From: Methylobacterium aquaticum
GTDB taxonomy: Bacteria > Pseudomonadota > Alphaproteobacteria > Rhizobiales > Beijerinckiaceae
Assembly: GCF_016804325.1 (NCBI RefSeq)
Contig: NZ_CP043627.1
Coordinates: 791,001 to 855,000, forward strand
Reading direction: 5' to 3'
DNA: 64,000 nt
Part shown: positions 40,729-51,359 of the stretch, piece by piece
How the letters are laid out: each line of letters opens with the position of its first letter
Numbering within the stretch: position 1 is the first letter of the stretch
The notes under the pieces: generated by a model
What the model was told of the DNA's origin: nothing
The model's input: the letters and a program-made list of their open reading frames with translations, nothing else
The model's database searches: none
Translations under genes and position numbers: made by a program

Positions 40729-41201
40729 GCGACCTGAGCCGCGCCGGCCGCTGCTGCAATAACGCCGCGATGGAGAGCTTTTCCACACCCTCGAGGTCGA
40801 CCTCGTCCACCAGCGACGATGGGCGACCCGGGACGAGGCCCGACGCGACCTGTTCGCCCCCACTCGGCTCTCGGCGACATCACGCCCGAGCAAGCCGGGT
40901 GGAACGCAGGCTGAACCCCGTATCCGCGAAAACGGGGGAGGATCAGCCCCCGGCCTGGATGGACAAGCTCGGCCTGCCCCGTCTCGCCTGACCTCACCTC
41001 CTCGCACTGCCAAGGAGATTTCGCAAAAGTGGTTTCCGGTTTTGCGACAAAAATCTGCGATAGAACAACAACCTAAGCGGACGAAGCGCTGGTCTGCCAA
41101 CGCAAGTCTGCTTAGGTACGGACCCGCATGCCGTGTGGCGTGGGAGGGATGCAGTCCACCTGGACTGCCCCCATCCCGATCGAGGTGGGATCGTGCCGGG
41201 T
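40729..41201. other. Region without a supported gene
   Basis: 473 bp. Short frames occur on both strands but none has a motif or ribosome binding site. It contains the inverted repeat at 41021-41047. The right end is AT-richer. Confidence 0.45.
41021..41047. repeat. Inverted repeat TCGCAAAA/TTTTGCGA
   Basis: Perfect 8-bp arms around an 11-bp loop. The AAAGTGGTTTCCGGTTTTGCG core resembles a short intergenic sequence I recall from several Rhizobiales genomes; that recollection was not verified. Confidence 0.45.
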
Positions 41202-41648
41202 CTACATGCCCGGTTCGTTCGGGCCGGGGCCGCGACGGCGGCGGGATTGCGGGGCGGCACCGCCGACGGGCCGCATCGTGGCGATCACCGGGTTGGGCTC
41301 GTGGTCCATGGCGGCGCCCGTATAGGCGTCGACGCCCATGCCGATGATGCCCCCGGCCAGCACGTTGCCGGCGAAGCCCGCCGCGCCCTTGCCGACGATC
41401 TTCGTCCGCACCGGGATCGATTGTGAGTGATAGCCGGGCTTGACGAAGGTCGCGACGAACTCGTCCGAGCGCTCGACCTCGAGCGTGCAGGGGGTGACCG
41501 GACACGCATACTTCTTGTCCGTCGTCATCGCCGCACCCGACGGAATGGAGACGAACGAAACCGGCTCCGTCGTGCCCCGGACGATGCTGCCGCAGGCGCC
41601 GACGCCGGCCGCCATCAGGACGGCCGCACTGATCTGCTTGATTGACAT
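41202..41648 (-). CDS. Putative lipoprotein with PEGA-like domain
   Basis: 148 residues. The signal peptide (MSIKQISAAVLMAAGVGAC) ends in a lipobox with Cys19. A PEGA-like beta region follows (VSFVSIPSGAAMTTDKKYAC to FVKPGYHSQSIPV), containing a likely disulfide pair in ACPVTPCTLEVE. A glycine-rich hydrophobic segment (GKGAAGFAGNVLAGGIIGMG) and a basic, Pro/Arg-rich end complete it. The ATG at 41648 is the signal-peptide start; the frame extends to 41777 without similarity. Likely an envelope lipoprotein; role unknown. Confidence 0.82.
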   Translation of the reverse strand: MSIKQISAAVLMAAGVGACGSIVRGTTEPVSFVSIPSGAAMTTDKKYACPVTPCTLEVERSDEFVATFVKPGYHSQSIPVRTKIVGKGAAGFAGNVLAGGIIGMGVDAYTGAAMDHEPNPVIATMRPVGGAAPQSRRRRGPGPNEPGM

Positions 41649-41995
41649 GATGCCCCCAGACTCGCCTCTTTGGACGATATCCAAGGTAGACGTGACGCCG
41701 CGGCGATGATCAAGATCGCACTTGAGGTTTTCACAGGACATCCGCGAGAGTTGCCGATTTGACACGAACGGCCCCATCGACCGAGCGGTCTGTTCTTTGA
41801 ACTAACAGTTCGTGATCGATTTTCGACTGGGACGTGGTCGGCCCCCGTCTCCCTCCCGGGGCGCGCGAGGTCTCGCGGTTCGCGTGGCAACCGACCCGCC
41901 TCGCCTTGCGACCGACGCCCTTGTCGCCCGCCGGCCCGCCGTGGCATGACGGGTTTCCTCCGACATCGTGGGCCGCTTCCCGCGGCCGGGATGAG
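41649..41995. promoter_or_regulatory. Divergent upstream region of the lipoprotein gene and proA
   Basis: 347 bp, no gene supported. It should hold both promoters. A perfect short palindrome GAACTAACAGTTC lies at 41799-41811. No -35/-10 pair could be assigned with confidence. Confidence 0.35.
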
Positions 41996-43291
41996 ATGAC
42001 CGTGTCCGTGCTGAGCCTGAAGCCCCGTTCCGAGGATGTCGACGCGCTGATGCGCGAGATCGGCCGGCGCGCCCGCGCCGCCTCCCGCCGGATGGCTCTG
42101 GTCCCAGGCCCGGTGAAGGATGCCGCCCTGCGCGAGGCCGCCGCCTGCTTGCGCGATGCGAGCGCGGCGATCCTGGCGGCCAACGCCGCCGACCTCGACG
42201 AGGGGCGGGCAAAGGGCCTGACGGTCGCCTCCCTCGATCGCCTGGCCCTCGACGCGGCCCGCATCGAGGGGATCGCGCAGGCCCTGGAGAGCATCGCCGG
42301 CCTGCCCGAGCCGGTCGGGCGGGTGCTCGCCACCTACGAGCGGCCGAACGGTCTGACGATCGACAGGGTGGCGACGCCGCTCGGCGTGGTCGGGGTGATC
42401 TTCGAGAGCCGTCCCAACGTCACGGCGGATGCCGGCGCGCTCTGCCTCAAGGCCGGCAACGCCGCGATCCTGCGCGCCGGCTCGGAGAGCCACCGCAGCG
42501 CCACCGCCATCGCGAAGGGCATGATCGAGGGCCTGACCCGCCAGGGCCTGCCGGCCGACGCGATCCAGCTCGTGCCGACGACGGACCGGGCGGCGGTCGG
42601 TGCCATGCTCACCGGCCTTAACGGCGCCATCGACGTGATCGTGCCCCGCGGCGGCAAGAGCCTGGTCGCCCGGGTGCAGGACGAGGCGCGGGTGCCGGTC
42701 TTCGCGCATCTCGAGGGGATCTGCCACGTCTTCGTGCATGCGGCCGCCGACCTCGGCATGGCGCGCGCGATCGTGCGCAACAGCAAGCTGCGCCGCACCG
42801 GCGTCTGCGGCGCCGCCGAGACCCTGCTGGTCGACCGCGCCTGCGCGGCCACCCATCTCGCGCCGCTGGTGACCGACCTCCTGGAGGCCGGCTGCGCCGT
42901 GCGCGGCGACGAGACGGTGCGGGCGGTCGATCCGCGGGTGACGCCGGCGACCGAGGAGGATTGGCGCACCGAGTATCTCGATGCGATCATCTCGGTCCGG
43001 GTGGTCGACGGGCTGGAGGCCGCCATCGACCACATCGAGGCTTACGGCTCGCACCACACCGAGTCGATCCTGACCGAGGACCGGGCGGCGGCCGAGCGCT
43101 TCCTGGCCGAGGTCGATTCGGCGATCGTCGTCCACAACGCCTCGACGCAATTCGCCGATGGCGGCGAGTTCGGCTTCGGCGCCGAGATCGGCATCGCCAC
43201 CGGGCGGATGCATGCCCGCGGCCCGGTCGGCGTCGAGCAGCTCACCACCTTCAACTACCGGGTCCGCGGCACCGGGCAGATCCGCCCGTGA
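41996..43291 (+). CDS. proA: Glutamate-5-semialdehyde dehydrogenase ProA
   Basis: Reduces gamma-glutamyl phosphate with NADPH in proline synthesis. 431 residues, normal length. Family signatures: [20 protein letters not shown], the [14 protein letters not shown] loop, the catalytic Cys in [15 protein letters not shown], and the C-terminal [24 protein letters not shown] in pieces. The ATG at 41996 begins MTVSVLSLK. The usual upstream partner proB is not present. It starts a long plus-strand run through rppH. Confidence 0.96.
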   Translation: MTVSVLSLKPRSEDVDALMREIGRRARAASRRMALVPGPVKDAALREAAACLRDASAAILAANAADLDEGRAKGLTVASLDRLALDAARIEGIAQALESIAGLPEPVGRVLATYERPNGLTIDRVATPLGVVGVIFESRPNVTADAGALCLKAGNAAILRAGSESHRSATAIAKGMIEGLTRQGLPADAIQLVPTTDRAAVGAMLTGLNGAIDVIVPRGGKSLVARVQDEARVPVFAHLEGICHVFVHAAADLGMARAIVRNSKLRRTGVCGAAETLLVDRACAATHLAPLVTDLLEAGCAVRGDETVRAVDPRVTPATEEDWRTEYLDAIISVRVVDGLEAAIDHIEAYGSHHTESILTEDRAAAERFLAEVDSAIVVHNASTQFADGGEFGFGAEIGIATGRMHARGPVGVEQLTTFNYRVRGTGQIRP

Positions 43292-43326
43292 CGGCCTGAC
43301 CACGGGAGCCCCGGAGGAACGCTCCC

Positions 43327-43968
43327 GTGATCGTGCGTCTGCCGCCCCTCGCGCCGGGCCTGCGGGTCGGCCTCTATGGCGGCTCGTTCAACCCGGCCCA
43401 TGCCGGCCACCGGCATGTCAGCCGGCTGGCCCTGCGGCGCCTCGCCCTCGACCGGGTGTGGTGGCTGGTGAGCCCCGGCAACCCGCTGAAGGACCGCAGC
43501 CATCTGCCCGAGGCGGCGGCCCGCGCCACGGGCGCCCGGGCGGTGGCGGCCGATCCGAAGATCGCCGTCACCGACTTCGAGGCGGGGCTGGGCGAGGGCC
43601 GTTTAGGGATTCGCTACACCATCGACACCCTGCGCTGGCTGACCGAGCGGCACCCGGAGGTCCGCTTCGTCTGGATCATGGGCGCCGACAGCCTGTCCAG
43701 CTTCCACCGCTGGAAGGGGTTTCGCGAGATCGCCGCCCGGATGCCCTTCGCGGTGATCGACCGGCCGGGCTACACCTTGAAGGCTATGTCCTCCCCGGCC
43801 GCCCGCCTGCTCGCCGCCTCCCGCATCGGCGAGGCCGCCGCCCCGACGCTCGCCGACCGGGCGCCGCCCGCCTGGGTGTTCCTGCACGGGCCGCGCAACA
43901 GCCTGTCCTCGACGGCCCTGCGTGCCGGCGCCGCACCGAGGCGACAGGGCGCGACGAATCGGGATTAA
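43327..43968 (+). CDS. nadD: Nicotinate-nucleotide adenylyltransferase NadD
   Basis: Adenylates nicotinate mononucleotide in NAD synthesis. 213 residues with the nucleotidyltransferase motif GLYGGSFNPAHAGHRHV (residues ~15-31) and the C-terminal PRNSLSSTALR, the ISSTxLR signature. GTG start with GGAGGA upstream. 35 bp after proA and followed by rsfS. Confidence 0.95.
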   Translation: MIVRLPPLAPGLRVGLYGGSFNPAHAGHRHVSRLALRRLALDRVWWLVSPGNPLKDRSHLPEAAARATGARAVAADPKIAVTDFEAGLGEGRLGIRYTIDTLRWLTERHPEVRFVWIMGADSLSSFHRWKGFREIAARMPFAVIDRPGYTLKAMSSPAARLLAASRIGEAAAPTLADRAPPAWVFLHGPRNSLSSTALRAGAAPRRQGATNRD

Positions 43969-44192
43969 TGCCGGACGCGCTTGAAAAATCGCCTTCTGTT
44001 CGCCACTGTCTCCGGTGAATGGGATCGGCACCGCGTAGGCCGCGGGCATTATCGTCTCGTGGCACCACCGGGTGCCTTCATCGACAGGGGCCGGCACTGA
44101 ACGACGCAATCTCTCACGAAGCTCAGGACAACGAGCTTCCCGCTGACGCCCAGGCGCAGAATTCCACGATCGATGCGCCCGAGGCCGCGGAC

Positions 44193-44537
44193 ATGAGGTC
44201 GGTTGCCCTCGCCTGCCTCGAGGACATGAAGGCCGAGGAGACCGTCGAGATCGACCTTCTCGGCAAGACCTCCATCGCCGACGCCATGATCATCACCTCC
44301 GGCCGCTCGCAGCGCCATGTCGGCTCGATCGCCGACAAGGTGATCCAGGAGTTCAAGACCCGCGGCTTCGGCAATCCCCGGGTCGAGGGACTGCCGGCCT
44401 GCGACTGGGTGCTGATCGATGCCGGCGACATCCTGATCCACATCTTCCGGCCCGAGGTGCGGCACTTCTACAACCTCGAGAAGATGTGGGGCGCCGACCG
44501 CCCGGCGGATCGCTCGGGCGAACGCCTCGTCGGCTGA
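44193..44537 (+). CDS. rsfS: Ribosome silencing factor RsfS
   Basis: Binds L14 and blocks 30S-50S joining during starvation. The core reads KAEETVEIDLLGKTSIADAM, SGRSQRHVGSIADKVIQE, CDWVLIDAGDILIHIFRPEV and FYNLEKMW, all typical. The ATG at 44193 (GAGG upstream) gives 114 residues, the family's usual length. The frame stays open to ATG 44019, and the segment from about 44100 (DAISHEAQDNELPADAQAQN) may be translated too, so the start is uncertain. Confidence 0.92.
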   Translation: MRSVALACLEDMKAEETVEIDLLGKTSIADAMIITSGRSQRHVGSIADKVIQEFKTRGFGNPRVEGLPACDWVLIDAGDILIHIFRPEVRHFYNLEKMWGADRPADRSGERLVG

Positions 44538-44566
44538 AAGCCCCTCAAGGGAACGGACACGCCGCC

Positions 44567-45055
44567 ATGCGGCTCGCCCTCGTCGCGGTGGGCCGCCTGA
44601 AGCGCGGTCCCGAACGCGACCTCGCCGAGGAGTATCGAGGACGGGCCGACGCGCTCGGCCGCGGTCTCGGCTTCTCCGCCGTGCAGCTGACCGAGATCCC
44701 GGAGAGCCGGGCTCGGCGCGCGCCGGACCGTTGCGCCGAGGAGGCGGGGGCGATCCTGGCGGCGGTCCCGCCCGGCGCCGCCCTGGTCGTCCTCGACGAG
44801 GGCGGCAAGGCGGTGACGAGCCTCGGCTTCGCCGACCAGCTGGGCGCCTGGCGCGACGGCGGTCGGCCCGGTCTCGCCATCGTGATTGGCGGCGCCGACG
44901 GCCTCGATCCTAGTGTGAGAGCCAGGGCGGACCTGGTCTTCGCCTTCGGGGCCGCCACCCTGCCGCACGGCCTCGTCCGGGTCCTGGCCCTGGAGCAGCT
45001 CTACCGGGCGATGACGATCCTCTCCGGCCACCCCTATCACCGCGGCGCCCCGTGA
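44567..45055 (+). CDS. rlmH: 23S rRNA pseudouridine-1915 N3-methyltransferase RlmH
   Basis: A SPOUT methyltransferase of helix 69 of 23S rRNA. 162 residues, with the trefoil-knot SAM site in LAIVIGGADGLDPSVR and the C-terminal TLPHGLVRVLALEQLYRA and SGHPYHRG. 30 bp after rsfS; its stop overlaps the GTG start of envC by four bases, implying translational coupling. Confidence 0.95.
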   Translation: MRLALVAVGRLKRGPERDLAEEYRGRADALGRGLGFSAVQLTEIPESRARRAPDRCAEEAGAILAAVPPGAALVVLDEGGKAVTSLGFADQLGAWRDGGRPGLAIVIGGADGLDPSVRARADLVFAFGAATLPHGLVRVLALEQLYRAMTILSGHPYHRGAP

Positions 45056-46361
45056 CCCGAGCGCTCCTAGCGATCGTCCTGTCCCTCGCCGCCGCGAGCC
45101 TCGCCTGCGCCCAGCCGGCGCCGGCTGAAGATCCCGTGGCGAAGGCCCAGGCCGAGAAGGACCGGAAGGCCGAGAGCCTGCGGGCGATCGAAACCGCGCT
45201 CCAGGCGAGCGCCGAGACCAAGGCCAGGCTTGAGCGCGAGGTCGCCGAGATCAAGGGCGACGGCGCGCGCCTCAACCAGGCCCTGATCGACGCCGCCCGC
45301 AAGGCGCAGGAAGCCGAGACCCGCATCTCCGACCTGGAAGGGCGGCTCCAGACCATGGCCGGCAGCGAGACGGCGTTGCGCCGCTCGCTGGAGGCCCGCC
45401 GCGGCGTCATCGCGGAAGTGCTGGCGGCGCTCCAGCGCATGGGCCGGCGCCCGCCCCCGGCGGTGCTGGTGCGGCCCGAGGACGTGCTGGCGGCGATCCG
45501 CACCTCGATGCTGCTCGGCGCCGTGGTGCCCGAATTGCAGGGCGAGGCCGAGACCCTGGCCGGCGACCTCGCCGAGCTGGTGCGCCTGCGCGGCCTGATC
45601 GCAGCCGACCAGGAGACCCTGCGCGGCGACATCAAGGGCTGGGCCGCCGAGCGCCAGCGCCTCACCGCCCTCATCAGCGCCCGCCAGGCCCGGCTGGGCG
45701 AGGCGGAGAGCGGGCTCACCGCCGAGCGCGAGCGGGCGACGGGACTTGCCGGCCAGGCCCGCACCCTCAAGGATCTGGTCGACCGGCTCGACGGCGACCT
45801 GGCGAACGCCCGCAAGGCCGCCGGCGCGGCCAGGGAGGCGGCGGAGGCCGAGAGCCGCGAGACCCGCGAGCGCTTCGCGGCGGCCTCCTTACGTGATCCG
45901 GCGCGGCTCGCCCCGAAGGTTCCCTTCCCCCAGGTGCGCGGCCTGGTGCCGCGCCCGGTGAGCGGCGAGGTGGTGCGGACCTTCGGCAGCCCCGACGGCG
46001 CCGGCGGCACGAGCCGCGGCATATCGCTCATGACCCGCCCGCGCGGCGTCGTTTCCTCTCCGGCCGACGGCTGGGTGGCTTACGCGGGGGCGTTCCGCTC
46101 CTACGGACGTCTCTTGATCATCAACGCGGGCGACGGCTACTATCTCCTCCTGGCGGGCATGGACCAGATCAACGTCGAGGTCGGTCAGTTCGTGCTAGCG
46201 GGGGAGCCGGTCGCCGTGATGGGAGACACGGGCTCCGCACCTTCGGCGGGAGCCGGTGGGCGGAACGATCCCGTCCTGTACGTCGAGTTCAAAAAAGACG
46301 GTGGCTCCATCGACCCGGATCCTTGGTGGGCCAAAGGGTCAAGCGAGAAGGTTCGCGGATA

Positions 46362-46362
<1 letters not shown>
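45052..46362 (+). CDS. envC: Murein hydrolase activator EnvC family protein
   Basis: 436 residues. A signal peptide (MTRALLAIVLSLAAASLACA) is followed by a long periplasmic coiled coil (~25-270) and a C-terminal LytM/M23-like domain (~290-425). The domain is degenerate: GTSRGISLMTRPRG lacks the zinc-binding His/Asp, and the last HxH is replaced by LYVEFKK. That is the EnvC type, which activates amidases at the septum rather than cutting peptidoglycan itself. GTG start overlaps rlmH; the stop overlaps the ctpA start. Confidence 0.92.
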
Positions 46363-47702
<1,340 letters not shown>

Positions 47703-47826
47703 TCGGCTGACGTCCTGCGGCGGTCTTAACGCCGCGTTTACCGCGAAGGCCCGCAATGCCGGTAACGACCGGCGCTGCGGGCCTTCCGCTTTCTTGGCAG
47801 CGACACGGTCGCGGGACCTCACGACC

Positions 47827-49020
47827 GTGCCGCTCGCGTCCGACACCATCCTGACCCGTCCCCTCGGGCTGAGGGACGAAGCGTCTGCGCGCCTCCAGCA
47901 TTGGCGCGCCGCCCTGCGACCCCGCGTGGTCGCCGCCGCCGGCCTGGGCGCGGGCGTCCTCGCGCTCGCCGCCTTCCTCGTCCTCAGCGACGATCCCCTC
48001 GCGGGCGAGCCCTACGCCATCGCGACGGTGGAGGTGCGGGCGCCCGTCGCCCCGGTGCCGGAGCCCGCAATCCCGTCCCGTCCCGATCCGGCCAGCCGCA
48101 GCGCCGGCGAGGTCGAGCGGGCCTCGGGCGTCGCGGTGACCCGCCCGGAGGGCACCGGCGCGCCGGATTCGGTGGTGATCCGGGTGCCGGGCAACGGCCC
48201 GATCCAGCTTGCACCCGCCCCCGATCCGCGCCTGTCCGAGCGCGGGCGCTACGGCACCCTGCCGAAGATCGGCCCGGACGGCGCGAAGGCCCTCGACGTC
48301 TATGCCCGGCCCGAGGCCTCGGGGCTGGAGAAGGGCGGGGCGGTGGCCGGCCGCATCGCGCTCGTGGTGTCGGGCCTCGGCATCGGCCAGGCGGCGACCC
48401 AGGACGCGGTGCAGCGGCTGCCGCCGGCCATCTCCCTGGCCTTCGCGCCCTACGGCGCCGACGTGACCCGCAGCGCCGCCCGCGCCCGAGAGGCCGGGCA
48501 CGAGGTGCTGGTCCAGGCGCCGATGGAGCCGTTCGACTATCCCGACAACGATCCCGGTCCCCAGACCCTGCTGGCGGGAGGCAAGCCGGCCGAGAATCTC
48601 GACCGGCTCGCCTTCGTGCTCGCCCGGGTGCCCGGCGCGGTCGGGGTGATGAATTTCATGGGTGCGCGCCTGACCAGCGAGAGCGCCGCCCTCGAGCCGG
48701 TCCTGCGCGAGATCGGCGGGCGCGGCCTCGGCTTCCTCGACGACGGCACCTCGCCGCGCTCGCTCGCCCGCGATGTCGGCCGCAAGGCCAAGGTGCCGGT
48801 GGCGCGAGCCGACATCGTCGTCGACGCGGTGCCGCGCCCCGACGCGATCGACCGCGAGCTCGCCCGGCTGGAGGAGGCGGCGCGCAAGTCCGGCTTCGCG
48901 CTCGGCTCGGCATCCGCCCTGCCGCTCTCGATCGACCGGATCGCCCGCTGGTCGCGCGACCTCGAATCCCGCGGCATCCTGCTGGTCCCGGCGAGCCGGG
49001 CCCTGCGCTCCGGCTCCTGA
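47827..49020 (+). CDS. Divergent polysaccharide deacetylase (YibQ/DUF610 family)
   Basis: 397 residues with one N-terminal transmembrane helix (VVAAAGLGAGVLALAAFLVL, ~residues 32-51), a Pro-rich linker, and a C-terminal divergent deacetylase-like (beta/alpha) barrel (~170-390): IALVVSGLGIGQAATQDAV, ISLAFAPYG, LVQAPMEPFDYP and VGVMNFMGARLTS. The catalytic Asp/His set of true NodB enzymes is only partly kept. In Rhizobiales and E. coli it sits next to envC and ctpA, implying a cell-wall role. GTG 47827 is the likely start. Confidence 0.85.
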   Translation: MPLASDTILTRPLGLRDEASARLQHWRAALRPRVVAAAGLGAGVLALAAFLVLSDDPLAGEPYAIATVEVRAPVAPVPEPAIPSRPDPASRSAGEVERASGVAVTRPEGTGAPDSVVIRVPGNGPIQLAPAPDPRLSERGRYGTLPKIGPDGAKALDVYARPEASGLEKGGAVAGRIALVVSGLGIGQAATQDAVQRLPPAISLAFAPYGADVTRSAARAREAGHEVLVQAPMEPFDYPDNDPGPQTLLAGGKPAENLDRLAFVLARVPGAVGVMNFMGARLTSESAALEPVLREIGGRGLGFLDDGTSPRSLARDVGRKAKVPVARADIVVDAVPRPDAIDRELARLEEAARKSGFALGSASALPLSIDRIARWSRDLESRGILLVPASRALRSGS

Positions 49021-49156
49021 GCGGCGCCGGTTTTTGCATCGCGACGCGATCGTCGGACACCGTATGATACGGCACGTCGCGTTCTCGAGGCCCCGTCGCG
49101 TCATTTTCCGCCTGGTATCCGGTCCCCTTCACGGGAATTTGCTCTAAGGTCGCCCC

Positions 49157-49690
49157 ATGGCATCGCACCACCGTCCCGAGGCCGCGCTGGCCAGCCTTCC
49201 CTACCGGCCTTGCGTCGGCATCACGCTGTTCAACCGCGACGGGCTGGTCTTCGCCGGCCACCGGCGGTACGATTCCGGCGATCTCGGCGCCTATGCCTGG
49301 CAGATGCCGCAGGGCGGCATCGACGAGGGCGAGGCGCCGCGCGAGGCCGCCCTGCGCGAGCTCTACGAGGAGACCAGCGTCGCGCCGGGCTCGGTGCGCT
49401 TCCTCGCCGAGGCGCCGGGCTGGTACTCCTACGACCTGCCGACCTTCACCGAGGGCAAGCCCTGGAAGGGGCGCTTCCGCGGCCAGACCCAGAAGTGGTT
49501 CGCCTTCGCCTTCGAGGGCGACGAGCGCGAGATCGACATCCTGCGGCCGGGCGGCGGCGCCCACAAGGCGGAGTTCGACGGCTGGCGCTGGGAGCCGCTG
49601 GCCAACCTCGCCGCGCTGGTGATCCCGTTCAAGCGCCCGGTCTACGAGCAGGTGATCGCCGCCTTCGCCCACCTCGCGCGTCCGGCGTGA
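49157..49690 (+). CDS. rppH: RNA pyrophosphohydrolase RppH
   Basis: A Nudix hydrolase removing 5' pyrophosphate from mRNA, or an Ap4A hydrolase. 177 residues. The Nudix box [20 protein letters not shown] plus TSV is at residues ~54-76, following [19 protein letters not shown] and AWQMPQGG. The C-terminal [20 protein letters not shown] is the RppH signature. Last gene of the proA-rppH run. Confidence 0.96.
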   Translation: MASHHRPEAALASLPYRPCVGITLFNRDGLVFAGHRRYDSGDLGAYAWQMPQGGIDEGEAPREAALRELYEETSVAPGSVRFLAEAPGWYSYDLPTFTEGKPWKGRFRGQTQKWFAFAFEGDEREIDILRPGGGAHKAEFDGWRWEPLANLAALVIPFKRPVYEQVIAAFAHLARPA

Positions 49691-49724
49691 CCGGCCCCGT
49701 GCGCGTCCACGTCGGCGGCAGGGC

Positions 49725-50408
49725 ATGACGCGCTGGTGGCTCGCGGGCCTGGCGATCCTCGTCGCGTGGATCGCCTACGGCGCCTCGCCCTATCTGGCGC
49801 TCTACCGCATCTCGCAGGCGGTGCATGCCCACGATGCGACGGCCCTGGAGCAGCGGGTGAACTTCCGCACCCTGCGGCTGTCCCTGACCAAGCAGGCGCT
49901 CGCCGCGGCGGTCGACGCCATCGCGGCGCGGCGCGACCTGTCGCCCCGGGAGCGCACCATCCTGACCGAGGCGAGCGGGGCGCTCGCCGGGCCGCTGGTC
50001 GAATCCCTGGTCACGCCCGAGACGCTGATCGACCTCCTCGACGACGGTTGGCCGGTGCGCGCCGGCCTCGCCCGCGACAATGTCCCCCGCGACAGTGCCC
50101 CCCGCGACGGCGCGCCCGGCGACACGACGGCGTCCCCTCACGAACCGTCCACTCAGGAGGCCCCGAGGAAGGACGGCCTCGGCCTGAACGCCTCGACGTT
50201 CAGCCAGCTCTTCGCCCTGTTCCGCTCGGCCGAGCCGCGGGGTTTTCGCGGCATGGTGGTGAGCTACCCGCCGGACCGGCCGATCGAGAACCGCTTCCGC
50301 CTTCGCCTTCGCCTGCGCGGCTGGACCTGGCGCCTCGTCGATCTCGAACTGCCCGGCGCCTTGCGCGAACGGATCAGCCAGCGGCTCACCGGCGCGATGC
50401 AGCGCTGA
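49725..50408 (+). CDS. DUF2939 family protein
   Basis: 227 residues with an N-terminal signal anchor (WLAGLAILVAWIAYGASPYLA), then the DUF2939 motif ALYRISQAVHAHDATALEQRVNFRTLR in pieces, and a second conserved block GFRGMVVSYPPDRPIENRFR. The middle (~110-145) is a low-complexity Asp/Pro/Arg linker (RDNVPRDSAPRDGAPGD). Probably a periplasmic or membrane protein. 35 bp after rppH. Function unknown. Confidence 0.85.
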   Translation: MTRWWLAGLAILVAWIAYGASPYLALYRISQAVHAHDATALEQRVNFRTLRLSLTKQALAAAVDAIAARRDLSPRERTILTEASGALAGPLVESLVTPETLIDLLDDGWPVRAGLARDNVPRDSAPRDGAPGDTTASPHEPSTQEAPRKDGLGLNASTFSQLFALFRSAEPRGFRGMVVSYPPDRPIENRFRLRLRLRGWTWRLVDLELPGALRERISQRLTGAMQR

Positions 50409-50563
50409 GCGCGCGAGAGGCGGGGCCCCGCCCTTGATGAGGACCCTCCGGCTCCTCATATCGTGACCTGGGCCGGCGGAGTTGCGGTCGGCCCCGACGG
50501 GCGCTGCGGATGCGGGCCCGGACAGCCCACGAAGTGCCTCCGCAACAGGGCTTCGCCGACATC

Positions 50564-50998
50564 ATGACGCGTCCTTCGCCGTTCGGGCATCCGTTCCTGC
50601 TGGGCTTCGACGAGATCGAGCAGGCGCTCGACCGCGTCGCCAAGGCCGCCAACGACGGCTACCCGCCCTACAACATCGAGCGTCTGCCCCGGACCGAGCG
50701 CGAGCCCGAGCGGCTGCGCATCACGCTCGCCGTGGCCGGCTTCACCCGCGACCAGCTCGACGTGACCCTGGAGGAGAGCCAGCTCATCGTCCGCGGCCGG
50801 CAGGCCGACGACAAGAGCCGGACCTTCCTCCACCGGGGCATCGCCGCCCGGCAGTTCCAGCGCGCCTTCCTGCTCGCCGACGGCATGGAGGTGCTGGGCG
50901 CCGACCTGTCGAACGGACTCCTGTCGATCGACCTCGCCCGGCCCGAGCCGGAGCGCATCGTGCGACGGATCGACATCGGGTCGCGCGACGGCGACTGA
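50564..50998 (+). CDS. Small heat shock protein Hsp20
   Basis: An ATP-independent holdase, 144 residues. The alpha-crystallin domain (~35-130) runs from YPPYNIERLPRTEREPERLR through LEESQLIVRGRQADDKSRTF to LLSIDLARPEPERIV. The N-terminus (MTRPSPFGHPFLLGFDEIEQ) is of the IbpA/HspD class common in Rhizobiales. The ATG at 50564 matches that start; the frame extends back to 50510. No ROSE-type RNA thermometer was recognised upstream. Followed by DUF1150, its usual neighbour. Confidence 0.93.
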   Translation: MTRPSPFGHPFLLGFDEIEQALDRVAKAANDGYPPYNIERLPRTEREPERLRITLAVAGFTRDQLDVTLEESQLIVRGRQADDKSRTFLHRGIAARQFQRAFLLADGMEVLGADLSNGLLSIDLARPEPERIVRRIDIGSRDGD

Positions 50999-51088
50999 CC
51001 GTCCCCATATCATCCGTACACCGGTCGGCGGGCCGCTTCGGGGCCTCAGCCGATCACCGTCCTGCTGCCTTTCAGAGGAGGGCGCATC

Positions 51089-51340
51089 ATGTCCGACAAC
51101 ACCCCGACCATGGACTCCACCGCGCTCGCGGCCCTCGGCGAGGGCCACGTGGCCTATATCCGCGCCATGCGCTCGGAGGAGGTCAAGCGCCTCTTCCCCG
51201 AGGCCCCCGACCTGACCCCCGGCCTCGACCTGTTCGCCGTGCTCTCGGCGAGCGGCGCCCCGATCCTGCTCACCGACAGCCGCGACGCCGCCTTCGCCAA
51301 TGCCTGGGCGCACGATCTGCAGGCGGTCAGCGTCCACTGA
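51089..51340 (+). CDS. DUF1150 family protein
   Basis: 83 residues: ALAALGEGHVAYIRAMRSEE, then FAVLSASGAPILLTDSRDAA, the DUF1150 pattern. A strong GAGGAGGG-like site lies upstream of ATG 51089. This small acidic protein regularly follows an Hsp20 gene in alphaproteobacteria, suggesting joint stress expression. Function unknown. Confidence 0.9.
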   Translation: MSDNTPTMDSTALAALGEGHVAYIRAMRSEEVKRLFPEAPDLTPGLDLFAVLSASGAPILLTDSRDAAFANAWAHDLQAVSVH

Positions 51341-51359
51341 CCACCCGATCGGGAGGGCG

